Both the position numbers and the translations under genes were made by a program. A DNA stretch of 18,536 nt. Source: Acidobacteriota bacterium. GTDB lineage: Bacteria > Acidobacteriota > UBA6911. The notes beneath the pieces were generated by a model, which was given only the letters and a program-made list of their open reading frames with translations, ran no database searches and was not told where the DNA came from. How positions within the stretch are numbered: the first letter of the stretch is position 1; the number at the start of each line of letters is the position of its first letter. The stretch spans positions 1 through 18,536 of the forward strand of contig JAHFUH010000039.1 in the NCBI GenBank assembly GCA_023265215.1. Direction: 5' to 3'. Of the stretch, positions 1 through 7,573 are shown piece by piece.

Positions 1-60
1 GATCGGCTTGTTTTCGACTTTGTCAGCCTTGGGTTTGATCTTCATATCCTGCGCAGGCAT
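1..60 (-). CDS. Partial gene, N-terminal 20 codons, unidentified
   Basis: The ATG is at 60-58 on the minus strand and the reading frame is open to the window edge, giving the start MPAQDMKIKPKADK, a lysine-rich hydrophilic N-terminus. A strong Shine-Dalgarno (GGAGGAG) sits about 7 bases upstream, and a near-consensus sigma-54 promoter (108-124) places the transcription start near 97. These make a real start very likely even though only 20 residues are visible. It lies downstream of the flgD-flgE-cyclase operon in the same orientation, so a flagellar product is expected. A lysine-rich leader of this kind would be compatible with FliL, but 20 residues are not enough to assign a family, and that is only a guess. 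Confidence 0.6.
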   Translation of the reverse strand, partial: MPAQDMKIKPKADKVENKPI

Positions 61-107
61 GCGGTGACTCCTCCATATGCATGGGTTACTCTCGGAGAAC
101 TAGATAA

Positions 108-124
108 TGCAAGTCACATGCCAA
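108..124 (-). promoter_or_regulatory. Sigma-54 promoter for the left-edge gene
   Basis: Read on the minus strand, the site is TTGGCATGTGACTTGCA. It has GG and GC separated by exactly 10 bases, matching the sigma-54 -24/-12 consensus (TGGCAC-N5-TTGC) almost perfectly. The predicted start is near 97, leaving a leader of about 37 bases to the ATG at 60. The -24 half (TTGGCATG) is identical to the promoters upstream of flgB and flgD. Confidence 0.85.
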
Positions 125-175
125 GCCCAAAAAGATGGTTTCAATCAAGAAATTGAGGGTTTGTGGAGATAAAAG

Positions 176-191
176 CTGCCGATAGGGGCAG
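176..191 (-). terminator. Weak hairpin terminator after the cyclase gene
   Basis: On the minus strand there is a 5-bp stem (CTGCC/GGCAG, 6-base loop) followed by CTTTTAT, about 70 bases after the cyclase stop. The stem is short and the U-tract poor, so this is a possible end of the flgD-flgE-cyclase transcript rather than a clear one. Between 192 and 260 I see only an inverted repeat (250-273). Confidence 0.35.
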
Positions 192-260
192 ATTAAGCCT
201 GAAAGCTCTTTAAATAGGAAGGCGATTTCATAATGCAGGCGATGCCGGTGTCAAATGATC

Positions 261-1454
261 TCACAAGTTTGACAAAATCCTGACGTCCTCACATTCGGTA
301 TCATTCCCATCAGTAAAACAGGACCGGTTTTTTCCGGATCTTTTTGCACGATACAGCGCGCTGTCCGCCCGCAGAATGATTTCCCGGGCATCTATGCAAA
401 CAAAAGTGGTGCAGCAGGCAACCCCGATGCTTATCGTGAAGCTCACTCGGTGTGCATCAATTATGAATTCATGTGATGAGAATGTAGAGAGCAGGTTTTC
501 AGCGACCCGGGATGCGCCGGAACTGTTAGTTCGTGGCAGAATCACTGTAAATTCCTCGCCGCCATACCTAGCCACAAAGTCCGTTACGCGAAGCGCACGT
601 CGAAGCAGCGCGCCCGTCTGCCTTAAAACCTCATCCCCGGCCTGATGTCCGTAAGTGTCGTTTATCTTTTTGAAATCGTCGATATCTATCATTAAACAAC
701 TGAAAATCTCGCCATAACGCCGGGATCTAGCAATTTCCATTTCCAGCCGCTCGAACAGCCGGCGCTTGTTGAAAAGGCCAGTGCATTCGTCCGTGTGAGC
801 CAATTCCTGAAGCCTTTCATTCAATTGGGTCAGACGCTGATCGTGATCTTTCAATCGGGCGTTTGCTGTTGCCAGCTGCTGCTTGGTCAGGACATTGTCG
901 AGCGATGAGGAGAGGTGTGCAGCAACGAGAGATCCTAAGTGGTATTCGATCTCGTCGAAACGATTTGGGCGGTTGGAAATCATTTCGATACATCCGACAA
1001 CTTTTCCCATTGCCGTAAAGGGAAACACCATTATTGAACGCCAGGGTGCATCCCCGGCAAATTCAGGAGACTTGCGCTGTTTTTTTAAAGGATGCGTGTC
1101 TGGTATCCACAGCGGTGCTGCAGAACGGATAACGCTGCCTGCTATTCCGCTATCAAGCAAACTGGTTTCTTCCTCCTTGGAAACTGCAGGGCCCGAAAGC
1201 CTGCTTTTCCGGTAGTTCGCCTCATCCACGATGCAAAGCCGCACCTGGTCATCAGGGAAGCATTCCTGAAAATAGGAAACCAGGAAACTCTGCAGGTGCT
1301 CCACATCGCGGGCTGAGTTCATTGAATTGGAGAGCGAATTTATTGCCAAGAGACGGCGGTAAAGCTCTACTGCTCGCTCCTGCGGTGGCACGGTCTGCCG
1401 AAGCAGATCCAGAAGGCCTTTTCCTCTCGTTATAGGCGTCGCAGCGATTGCCAT
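261..1454 (-). CDS. GAF-GGDEF diguanylate cyclase
   Basis: The 397-residue protein probably makes the second messenger c-di-GMP from two GTP. An N-terminal GAF-like sensor region spans about residues 35-190, a short coiled coil about 190-218, and a GGDEF domain about 220-380. The active-site loop is intact (GGEEF, 298-302), as is the metal-binding aspartate in IDIDDFK (D257). An RVTD motif (289-292) stands five residues ahead of GGEEF, the position of the inhibitory I-site (RxxD), so product feedback inhibition is expected. There is no transmembrane segment, so the enzyme should be cytoplasmic. The gene starts 60 bases after flgE with a weak Shine-Dalgarno (AAGGG) and no clear promoter of its own. 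It is therefore probably co-transcribed with flgD-flgE, which suggests timing with hook assembly. The GAF ligand cannot be told from sequence. Confidence 0.9.
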   Translation of the reverse strand: MAIAATPITRGKGLLDLLRQTVPPQERAVELYRRLLAINSLSNSMNSARDVEHLQSFLVSYFQECFPDDQVRLCIVDEANYRKSRLSGPAVSKEEETSLLDSGIAGSVIRSAAPLWIPDTHPLKKQRKSPEFAGDAPWRSIMVFPFTAMGKVVGCIEMISNRPNRFDEIEYHLGSLVAAHLSSSLDNVLTKQQLATANARLKDHDQRLTQLNERLQELAHTDECTGLFNKRRLFERLEMEIARSRRYGEIFSCLMIDIDDFKKINDTYGHQAGDEVLRQTGALLRRALRVTDFVARYGGEEFTVILPRTNSSGASRVAENLLSTFSSHEFIIDAHRVSFTISIGVACCTTFVCIDAREIILRADSALYRAKRSGKNRSCFTDGNDTECEDVRILSNL

Positions 1455-1514
1455 AGCTTACCCTTTGCTATTAGAAATAATGCTGTTATCGCAACGCAGA
1501 GGTCTTATCCACTG

Positions 1515-2750
1515 CTATCGCTTCATGTTCAGAGAATCCTGGTAAAGCTCATCGGTGGCCGTAATAATTTTGGAATTTGCCTGATAAGCTCGTTGAGCAG
1601 CAATCAGATTCACAAACTCCTGGGCCATGTCTACATTGGATTGCTCCAGCGATGCGCCAACTACTGTACCGCGTCCGCCGGCTCCTGCAGCACCGATAGA
1701 GGGATCACCGGAACTTGGAAAGGACACAAATGTGCTTCCCTTATATTTTTGAAGCCCCTCGATATTTGGAAAATCGGCGAGTGCCAGCTGAGCCAATGCA
1801 ATAGTATTGCCACTTTCAGACACTCCCATAATTACTCCACTGCTGTCTATACTGATTTCCTTCAGGTTGCTCGCATAAGACCCGTTCTGGGAGGGAGTAA
1901 ACGTCGAGGAACTGCTCGAAAAATTCGTGACAGTACTTTTGCCATTGGAATCCAGCAACCCAAAAGCAATAGTCATATCGGCCGCTCCGCTGGCAAGCCC
2001 GGTAATGCTCAAAGTGGGATTAGCCGTCGGCGAGATCAGATTTCCTGAGCTGTTGAAAACCATATCGCCATTGCCGACTTCGACCGCTGGATCTGTGATC
2101 GCCCCGCCTGTATCCACTGCAGGTATGGTAGCAGACCAATGCCAATTGGGTCCGGCTCCGGTAAAATTCACGGTTATATTGTGAGTGGCGCCCAAAGAAT
2201 CGTAAGCTTGTATGCTGGTCGAGGCTGCCGTGGAACTGGAATCCAAGTTACCCGTAATGTCTAGTGTGGTCGTCGCTTTTGCCGGCATAACCTGCCCCTT
2301 CTTGATCTCAATAGGAACAGCGGTGCCGTTGCTGTCGATTTGTCCATTGACTGCCATATAACCCATCAGCTGATATCCGTCTCCGCTGACGAGCCCTCCG
2401 TCCTTATTGAATTCGAATTTTCCCGAACGAGTGAAACCTAGGCCACCATCGGTCGAGACCACAAAAAAACCATTTCCATTGATAGCAGCATCCGTTGATT
2501 TCCCAGTGTAACTTACCGTTCCCTGAGTGGTAGCGTGCGTAACTCCGTTCAAAGTGCTGCCCAGCCCAAATACCACCGGATTACCGTTTGAGCTGGTGCC
2601 GGAAAGGCCCGCCAGCAGTTCGGCAAAACTGGCTTTTCCGGACTTGTAGCCAATCGTGTTCATATTTGCAAGGTTGTCACCAATTATGTTGATTGCCAAG
2701 CTGTTATTATTCAACCCGGTCAAGGCAGTGTAAAAAGAAGTTAATGGCAT
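1515..2750 (-). CDS. flgE: Flagellar hook protein FlgE
   Basis: FlgE polymerises outside the cell into the curved hook joining rod and filament. The 411-residue product has the N-terminal rod/hook signature (SLAINIIGDNLANMNTIGYK, residues 17-36), a Ser/Thr/Gly-rich middle region typical of the exposed hook domains, and the C-terminal helix (FVNLIAAQRAYQANSKIITA, about residues 378-397). These terminal helices form the D0 coiled coil, and the protein is exported by the flagellar type III system without a cleaved signal. Length is normal for short FlgE proteins (about 400). The Shine-Dalgarno GGGAG lies 7 bases before the ATG, just after an intercistronic hairpin (2765-2779). It lies 70 bases downstream of flgD and shares its promoter. 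FlgF and FlgG look similar, but the hook-cap neighbour and the length support FlgE. Confidence 0.93.
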   Translation of the reverse strand: MPLTSFYTALTGLNNNSLAINIIGDNLANMNTIGYKSGKASFAELLAGLSGTSSNGNPVVFGLGSTLNGVTHATTQGTVSYTGKSTDAAINGNGFFVVSTDGGLGFTRSGKFEFNKDGGLVSGDGYQLMGYMAVNGQIDSNGTAVPIEIKKGQVMPAKATTTLDITGNLDSSSTAASTSIQAYDSLGATHNITVNFTGAGPNWHWSATIPAVDTGGAITDPAVEVGNGDMVFNSSGNLISPTANPTLSITGLASGAADMTIAFGLLDSNGKSTVTNFSSSSSTFTPSQNGSYASNLKEISIDSSGVIMGVSESGNTIALAQLALADFPNIEGLQKYKGSTFVSFPSSGDPSIGAAGAGGRGTVVGASLEQSNVDMAQEFVNLIAAQRAYQANSKIITATDELYQDSLNMKR

Positions 2751-2764
2751 TTAGGTTCTCCCAA

Positions 2765-2779
2765 TCCGGCCAGGCCGGA
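2765..2779 (-). other. Intercistronic stem-loop upstream of flgE
   Basis: A perfect 6-7 bp GC-rich inverted repeat (TCCGGCC-A-GGCCGGA) lies between the flgD stop and the flgE ATG. In the minus-strand RNA it ends about two bases before the flgE Shine-Dalgarno (GGGAG). It has no following U-tract, so it is not a terminator. RNA processing, 5' stabilisation or translational tuning of flgE are possible roles (inference). Confidence 0.6.
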
Positions 2780-2820
2780 ATCATTTGCTATTTATTATTT
2801 CCACTTGTGAACCAATGTTT

Positions 2821-3099
2821 TCATTGCGAAGCAACTGAGCTGCTATCTGATGCTGTAGGGTCTGCGAGCTTCGTAACGCCCTGATTTATGGATATAAGCT
2901 GCTCCAGCGAGCTGAATGTAGCCAATTGAGTGACAAACTGCTGGTTATCAACTGGATTCATAGGATCCTGGTTTTGAAGCTGCGCAACCAAGAGCTGAAG
3001 AAACTGGCTTGTTCCCATCTGGGTGGTGGCGTTTGAAACTGTATTGGCAATTTGTTGTGATGTCTGCTGAGTTGATCCTAGGCTGTCGATACTGCTCAT
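2821..3099 (-). CDS. flgD: Hook-capping protein FlgD, short form
   Basis: FlgD caps the growing hook and guides FlgE subunits into place. The 92-residue protein contains the whole conserved N-terminal FlgD domain (MGTSQFLQLLVAQLQNQDP and the following NPVDNQQFVTQLATFSSLEQL, residues 28-68). It stops soon afterwards, without the C-terminal Ig-like/FN3-like part present in long FlgD proteins (about 230 residues in enterics). It is shorter even than the roughly 140-residue Bacillus type. Only 70 bases separate its TGA from flgE, so no displaced C-terminal domain remains nearby. A Shine-Dalgarno (AAGGA) lies about 9 bases before the ATG. It is the first gene of the operon behind the sigma-54 promoter at 3176-3192. 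Confidence 0.9.
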   Translation of the reverse strand: MSSIDSLGSTQQTSQQIANTVSNATTQMGTSQFLQLLVAQLQNQDPMNPVDNQQFVTQLATFSSLEQLISINQGVTKLADPTASDSSSVASQ

Positions 3100-3136
3100 T
3101 TGTAATATCCTTTATTGATACTTACTATACGGGCCT

Positions 3137-3155
3137 CGAAGGGAAATAACCTTCG
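3137..3155 (-). other. Hairpin in the flgD leader
   Basis: An inverted repeat with perfect 6-bp arms (CGAAGG/CCTTCG, 7-base loop) lies in the predicted 5' leader of flgD. An adjoining 10-base palindrome (TCGCCGGCGA, 3153-3162) starts next to the predicted transcription start at about 3165. Both fall between promoter and gene and could structure the leader RNA. No function is shown. Confidence 0.45.
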
Positions 3156-3175
3156 CCGGCGACTAGAATTCCTAT

Positions 3176-3192
3176 AGCACAAAGCATGCCAA
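3176..3192 (-). promoter_or_regulatory. Sigma-54 promoter for flgD-flgE-cyclase
   Basis: On the minus strand the site is TTGGCATGCTTTGTGCT. GG and GC are separated by exactly 10 bases. The -24 element matches the flgB and left-edge promoters exactly, and the -12 element is GTGCT instead of TTGCT. The predicted start is near 3165, giving a leader of about 65 bases to flgD. A direct repeat (ATTGAAGAT twice, 12-base period, 3220-3240 on the minus strand) lies upstream. Confidence 0.8.
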
Positions 3193-3304
3193 TCTTTCCG
3201 AATGGCCCTGCCGATATACATCTTCAATGGTATCTTCAATTAAACCGCTTTTTGTGTTTGCCATTTCATCACTGGAATTATGTAAATACTTGCCCATAGG
3301 AAAT

Positions 3305-5038
3305 TTATGCTACTGTATGGAATCGCTTGGCGGAACCAGGCGTGACGAAAGTTAGAGGATCAACCGCAATCTCGTCCGTCGGGGTGGAAAACAAATCCGC
3401 GGCAGGCTTGTCAGGCTTGTGATTATCGCTCCACTGCCTGCCCCCGGATGCTGCATGTCCAAACTGCGCCGACTGGCCGGAGGACGATTGCTGATTAACA
3501 ACCTCCTGAACTGCAATCTGAATCCGTTCAACTTTTAATCCCTGGTCCTGAAGATTCTGCTGCAGTACATGGAGATTGTTCTCAAGGTAATTTCTCACGG
3601 CAGCCGATTCTGCTGTTATGCGAGCAACAATGCCGTTGCCGGTCGCTTCCGCTCGTATCTCAAGGCTGCCGAGGTTTTCCGGTTTCAGTTGAATGCGTAT
3701 TTCGTTCTTACCATCGCGAAGCTGCACCTGGATTCGGTCGGCGACTTGATAGACAAACTCGCCGGGGCGCGAGGACGCAACTGTGTTGGTACTTGTTGAG
3801 GGAATGTTCGTACCAGCCGAACGTTCAAAACCAGCGGCCATCGCAGCCAATTTGTCTTGTGCATGTTCGGCCATCAAACTTTTCGCCTTATCGGGATCCG
3901 CTGCCGGGCTCTCCAATCTGCCTTGCAGTGCCATCCACGCTGGAGATTCATTCCGGCCAGTCGTTCGCTCGGAGCGAGAATCTCCCAAGTCCGTTGCCGC
4001 GGAATTTCCGTTTTCTCCATCCGAACGTGAGCCGTTCATGCCCGTTGTCTCATTGGTCCCCCTAACCACGGCTACGACACCTGAATCCACATCACCCGAA
4101 CCTTCCTGGACGGCATTCTCAGTTTTACTCAGAATATCTGCCCGAGTATCAACACTCCTGAGCGCAGTGGAATCCTGCAGAAAAGCGGTTTTGCTCGCAT
4201 TCATTGAACGATCTGCAGACATTTTTTCAACCAGGGCGGGCGATTCCGGTCGTGATTCCTGAATTACAGGCGCCTGCTTTTTTGTATCCGACCGAGAACG
4301 ATCTTTATCCGCCCCCATAATATCCCCAAGGATCTCTTGCCCGGAGATCTTTACCTTGTCATTTAGGTATTGAGAATCTGTTGTCTGTTTACTTTCAGAT
4401 TCGCCTGCACCAAATATGGAAATGGGTTCAAATGCTGTAGCTGCTTCCGAATCGATTTTGGGAACCAAAATAGTCTGAAAAATACTGCCGGACTGTTTTA
4501 TATTTTCATTTTCTCCGTCAGCCCTTGTCATGCCGGCTTTCGATAGAGCTTCGGCTGAAGGCATTGCCGGATTCTGGGATGCAAAATCGGCAGCCGGCTG
4601 AAAGGAAAGCAATGCGTTAGCGAACAAGTTCTCCTTGCTTTCAATTTCGGGCATCTCTTCTTTGGATTTCATTGATCCCGATGGAGAGAGCTTTGCCGCC
4701 TTCTCATTTGCAGAAATCACGGCGTCGAGATGGTCTTTTGATTCGCCATCGGCTTGTTCCAGCACGGATTGATCCATCAGTGCACCAGATCCCGTCTTTA
4801 CAGGCTGCATTGCAAACAGGCAGGCGCTGAGAAACAATCTCAAATCATTGGTATCGTTCGTTTCAGAATTCTGCTCCGGTGTTTTCTCTTCGTTCAGATT
4901 TTCTTCCTGTCCCCCCTTATTCAGAGCGCGATCTATTTCAGCGAAAAAAGCGCCGGTTGAGGCATTTTCCAATTCTGTCGATTTCGCGGGCATCTCTCCA
5001 GTTGTTTGTGACGGTTGGGGTGCTGGTGCTACTCTCAT
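3305..5038 (-). CDS. fliK: Flagellar hook-length control protein FliK
   Basis: FliK is the secreted ruler that sets hook length and then switches export specificity at FlhB from hook to filament proteins. The 577-residue product has a long hydrophilic low-complexity region (about 1-420, rich in Ser, Glu, Lys, Asn), the ruler part. The conserved C-terminal hook-length domain spans about 426-517, with the motif LKPENLGSLEIRAEATGNGI and then the helix AVRNYLENNLHVLQQNLQDQG. A poorly conserved tail follows. Length varies widely in this family, so 577 is unremarkable. The ATG at 5038 follows fliJ by 37 bases. An AAGGAG sits 11 bases upstream, slightly far, and its GGAG could pair with CTCC directly before the ATG (5039-5053), a possible brake on translation. 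It is the last gene of the flgB operon, and no clear terminator follows it. Confidence 0.9.
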   Translation of the reverse strand: MRVAPAPQPSQTTGEMPAKSTELENASTGAFFAEIDRALNKGGQEENLNEEKTPEQNSETNDTNDLRLFLSACLFAMQPVKTGSGALMDQSVLEQADGESKDHLDAVISANEKAAKLSPSGSMKSKEEMPEIESKENLFANALLSFQPAADFASQNPAMPSAEALSKAGMTRADGENENIKQSGSIFQTILVPKIDSEAATAFEPISIFGAGESESKQTTDSQYLNDKVKISGQEILGDIMGADKDRSRSDTKKQAPVIQESRPESPALVEKMSADRSMNASKTAFLQDSTALRSVDTRADILSKTENAVQEGSGDVDSGVVAVVRGTNETTGMNGSRSDGENGNSAATDLGDSRSERTTGRNESPAWMALQGRLESPAADPDKAKSLMAEHAQDKLAAMAAGFERSAGTNIPSTSTNTVASSRPGEFVYQVADRIQVQLRDGKNEIRIQLKPENLGSLEIRAEATGNGIVARITAESAAVRNYLENNLHVLQQNLQDQGLKVERIQIAVQEVVNQQSSSGQSAQFGHAASGGRQWSDNHKPDKPAADLFSTPTDEIAVDPLTFVTPGSAKRFHTVA

Positions 5039-5075
5039 GGAGTTCGTATCTCCTTAATTTTGGCAACGTTGGCGC

Positions 5076-5519
5076 TTACACCTTGCCGACGTATCGTGTT
5101 ACAACCAGCTCATCGATTTCTTTCTGTTCCTGCTTGTCCAATGCAAAAGTGAATGCTTTTTCCTGCTTAGCTCTCAAAGAGACTAATGTTTTTTTCTTTT
5201 TTGAAGCTTCAACTACGTTTTTTTTCTGCTCTTGAACTCCCGAGTCGATCTGCAACAATCTCTTTTCTGATTCCTGAATTTCTAGCCGCAGGCGATTTAT
5301 ATAGAGATAGAACCAGTTCAGTTCCTGACTGGAAATGTCTTCGGCTTGTTTCCGGCTCATTTCTTCCATCGTCTCTTTCAACTGGACGGTCAATCTATCC
5401 CTGTTTTGTAGTTCAATCTGATGGTTATAGATTCGCCGCAACAGCTCATCGCGCTCTTTTTGCTCGATTCTATCCCTGTGTTGCAGCAATGTTTCAAGGC
5501 CGAATACAAATTTAGCCAA
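5076..5519 (-). CDS. fliJ: Flagellar export chaperone FliJ
   Basis: FliJ is the soluble coiled-coil protein that sits in the centre of the FliI ATPase ring, links it to FlhA, and escorts export chaperones. I choose the TTG at 5519 (147 residues, MAKFVFGLETLLQHRDRIEQ). It begins one base after the fliI stop, has AAGGA 8 bases upstream inside the end of fliI, and gives the typical FliJ N-terminus. A longer frame from a TTG at 5555 would overlap fliI by 35 bases and lacks these features. Almost the entire protein is predicted charged helix (Glu, Lys, Gln, Arg), as expected for the two-helix coiled coil, and its length is the family norm. Assignment rests on the N-terminal motif, helix content and position between fliI and fliK. 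Confidence 0.87.
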   Translation of the reverse strand: MAKFVFGLETLLQHRDRIEQKERDELLRRIYNHQIELQNRDRLTVQLKETMEEMSRKQAEDISSQELNWFYLYINRLRLEIQESEKRLLQIDSGVQEQKKNVVEASKKKKTLVSLRAKQEKAFTFALDKQEQKEIDELVVTRYVGKV

Positions 5520-5520
5520 A

Positions 5521-6852
5521 TCAACATTCCTTAATGAGTGTTTCAACTCCGGCAAATGCGCTATCCAGGGTTACTCGCTCGTCATTCCTCTGAACCAAAA
5601 ATGAATTCACGGCATCATTTTTTTTCAAAGCCATGTCAATTTTGGGATTACTTCCAGTGACATAAGCTCCGATGTTGATCATATCCTCGGCCTTCTTATA
5701 GATAGAAAGCCACTCCCGGATTTTGCCCGCATTTTGAAGATAGGATTGTGAAACCAAGTCGGGCATGAGCCGGCTTATACTGGCCATGATATCGATGCAT
5801 GGATAGTGATTGCGCCATGCGAGTTCCCTGCTCAAAACGATGTGACCATCCAGAATGGAGCGAACGGCATCGGCTATCGGCTCCGTCATGTCATCCCCTT
5901 CGACCAGGACTGTATAGAAACCGGTTATGCTTCCTCCAGATGTGAAATTTCCGGCCCTTTCCAGCAGGCGTGGAAGCAGGGCAAATACCGAAGGCGTATA
6001 TCCTTTGGATGACGGTGGCTCTCCAGCAGCTAACCCAACCTCTCGTTGAGCCATAGCAAAGCGCGTGACCGAATCCATCACCAGCAACACATCCTTGCCA
6101 AGATCCCGGAAATACTCAGCAACAGTTGTGGCGACCAGTGCTGCCCGTATTCTAAGGAGCGGCGGTTGATCCGATGTTGAGACAACCACTACCGATCGCT
6201 TTAGACCTTCCTCACCCAGATCTTTTTCGATAAAGGCCCGGACTTCGCGTCCTCTTTCACCGACCAGGCTGATGACGTTAACATCCGCCGAGGTGTACCG
6301 CGCCATCATTCCAAGCAGCGTGCTCTTACCCACTCCGCTGCCTCCGAAAATCCCAATGCGCTGCCCCTTGCCGCACGTGAGCAGACCATCAATTGAACGA
6401 ACGCCCGTACCCAGCGTTTCTTCAATATTTTTTCTCTCCATCGGATTGGTTTCCAAAGGGTGCACGGGATATTCTTCGATCCCATCGATCGGGCCCTTGT
6501 CATCAATCGGCTCACCCATGGCATTAATGACTCTACCGAGAAGCGCTGTCGATACTGAAACAGAGGCTTTCTTCTTCCGGCAAATCACTCTGTCGCCCAG
6601 CTTGACACCATGGACTTTGTAAAGAGGCATCGAGAGAACATAATTGTCCCGAAAGCCAACAACCTCGGCCGGAATAACTGTTTCGTTCTGCGAATCACCA
6701 GCTATTTCACACAATTCACCGATGGAAACCGGAGGGCCAAGCGATTCAACCACAAGCCCGACTGCGCGTTTTACCGCGCCGACTGTCTTGACAGGATCAA
6801 GATCTCTAAGTGTTTGGAAATATCTTTGCAAGTTTAGTTCGGGACTGCTCAT
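5521..6852 (-). CDS. fliI: Flagellum-specific ATPase FliI
   Basis: FliI is the hexameric ATPase of the flagellar type III export apparatus, related to the F1 beta subunit. The 443-residue product has the N-terminal beta-barrel domain (about 20-95), Walker A GGSGVGKST (170-178), the catalytic glutamate in LVGERGREV (E199), Walker B VLLVMD (255-260), and the F1/export ATPase signature around KGYTPSVFALLPRLLERAG (283-301). The C-terminal helical domain completes it, and length is normal. The ATG overlaps the fliH stop as ATGA (4 bases), so translation is probably coupled. fliJ starts one base after its TGA. FliI acts at the cytoplasmic face of the basal body with FliH and FliJ. Confidence 0.96.
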   Translation of the reverse strand: MSSPELNLQRYFQTLRDLDPVKTVGAVKRAVGLVVESLGPPVSIGELCEIAGDSQNETVIPAEVVGFRDNYVLSMPLYKVHGVKLGDRVICRKKKASVSVSTALLGRVINAMGEPIDDKGPIDGIEEYPVHPLETNPMERKNIEETLGTGVRSIDGLLTCGKGQRIGIFGGSGVGKSTLLGMMARYTSADVNVISLVGERGREVRAFIEKDLGEEGLKRSVVVVSTSDQPPLLRIRAALVATTVAEYFRDLGKDVLLVMDSVTRFAMAQREVGLAAGEPPSSKGYTPSVFALLPRLLERAGNFTSGGSITGFYTVLVEGDDMTEPIADAVRSILDGHIVLSRELAWRNHYPCIDIMASISRLMPDLVSQSYLQNAGKIREWLSIYKKAEDMINIGAYVTGSNPKIDMALKKNDAVNSFLVQRNDERVTLDSAFAGVETLIKEC

Positions 6853-7541
6853 GGACGTTGTGAGCCACCTTTAAAAAATGCATGTTCCACTTCGCGGAAT
6901 TTTTCTTCGAGCCGTGCATCAATATCTCCACAATCTGTTTCGATAAGACATCCGCCCCGCTCAATGGATTTGTCTGCAACAAGCGTAATGCTTCTTCCCT
7001 CGGTGCGAGAAATTTCCGTTTGTCGTTCCGAAATGTAGTTGTAATCGACAGGATTGATGTGGATTGTCACGGGTGTTTTTTCCGCAACGTGTGCGAGTGC
7101 AACATGCACCAGGGTCTGAATTATGTCGAGATCCACCTGTACCTCGCGATGGACTATTTTCTTGGCAACCTCGATTGCTAATTTAACAACTTCACGTTCC
7201 ACCCGGGAATAAAGAACAGATTTGATTTTTCCTATTTCGAGAATACCTTCTGCGTGCCGCTTCATCAGTGCATCGATATTTTGCTCTGACGTCGCCAGGC
7301 CCGATTGTTCTCCCTGGCGAAATCCGTTCTCAAAAGCATTTTTTTCAATTGATTCGAGATCTACTTCGGATTTTTCAAGTTCTACAGGCAAGACATTTCT
7401 TGGTTGTAGAGTTGGAAAGTCCTGCAGTTCCGGCCAGTGAACCGGTTGGGGGTCGGGCGACTCCACCCCATTCTCCAAAAACAGGATTTGTTGAACTTCC
7501 ATCGCCCGCGCTGTTCCCTGTTTGATTATCTTCGAAGTCAT
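6849..7541 (-). CDS. fliH: Flagellar assembly protein FliH
   Basis: FliH is the peripheral-stalk-like regulator of FliI that tethers the ATPase to the C-ring. The 230-residue protein opens with MTSKIIKQG, close to the common FliH start (SKIIK), which supports the ATG at 7541 although no clear Shine-Dalgarno precedes it. A charged, Glu/Gln-rich region (about 55-105) precedes the conserved C-terminal domain (about 115-225), with VVKLAIEVAKKIVHREVQVD and later GGCLIETDCGDIDARLEEKF, typical of FliH and the V-ATPase E-like fold. It is separated from fliG by 71 bases that hold an imperfect stem-loop. It overlaps fliI by 4 bases. Confidence 0.92.
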   Translation of the reverse strand: MTSKIIKQGTARAMEVQQILFLENGVESPDPQPVHWPELQDFPTLQPRNVLPVELEKSEVDLESIEKNAFENGFRQGEQSGLATSEQNIDALMKRHAEGILEIGKIKSVLYSRVEREVVKLAIEVAKKIVHREVQVDLDIIQTLVHVALAHVAEKTPVTIHINPVDYNYISERQTEISRTEGRSITLVADKSIERGGCLIETDCGDIDARLEEKFREVEHAFFKGGSQRP

Positions 7542-7573
7542 AAACGTATTTGGAATTGATAATAATGATTGCC

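Noticed and set aside
3783..4262. 159-codon open frame on the plus strand
   Set aside because: It lies wholly inside fliK, opposite strand, with no ribosome site or recognisable motif. fliK explains the region.
5520..5555. Upstream TTG start for fliJ
   Set aside because: It would overlap fliI by 35 bases. The TTG at 5519 has a good ribosome site and gives the typical FliJ N-terminus.
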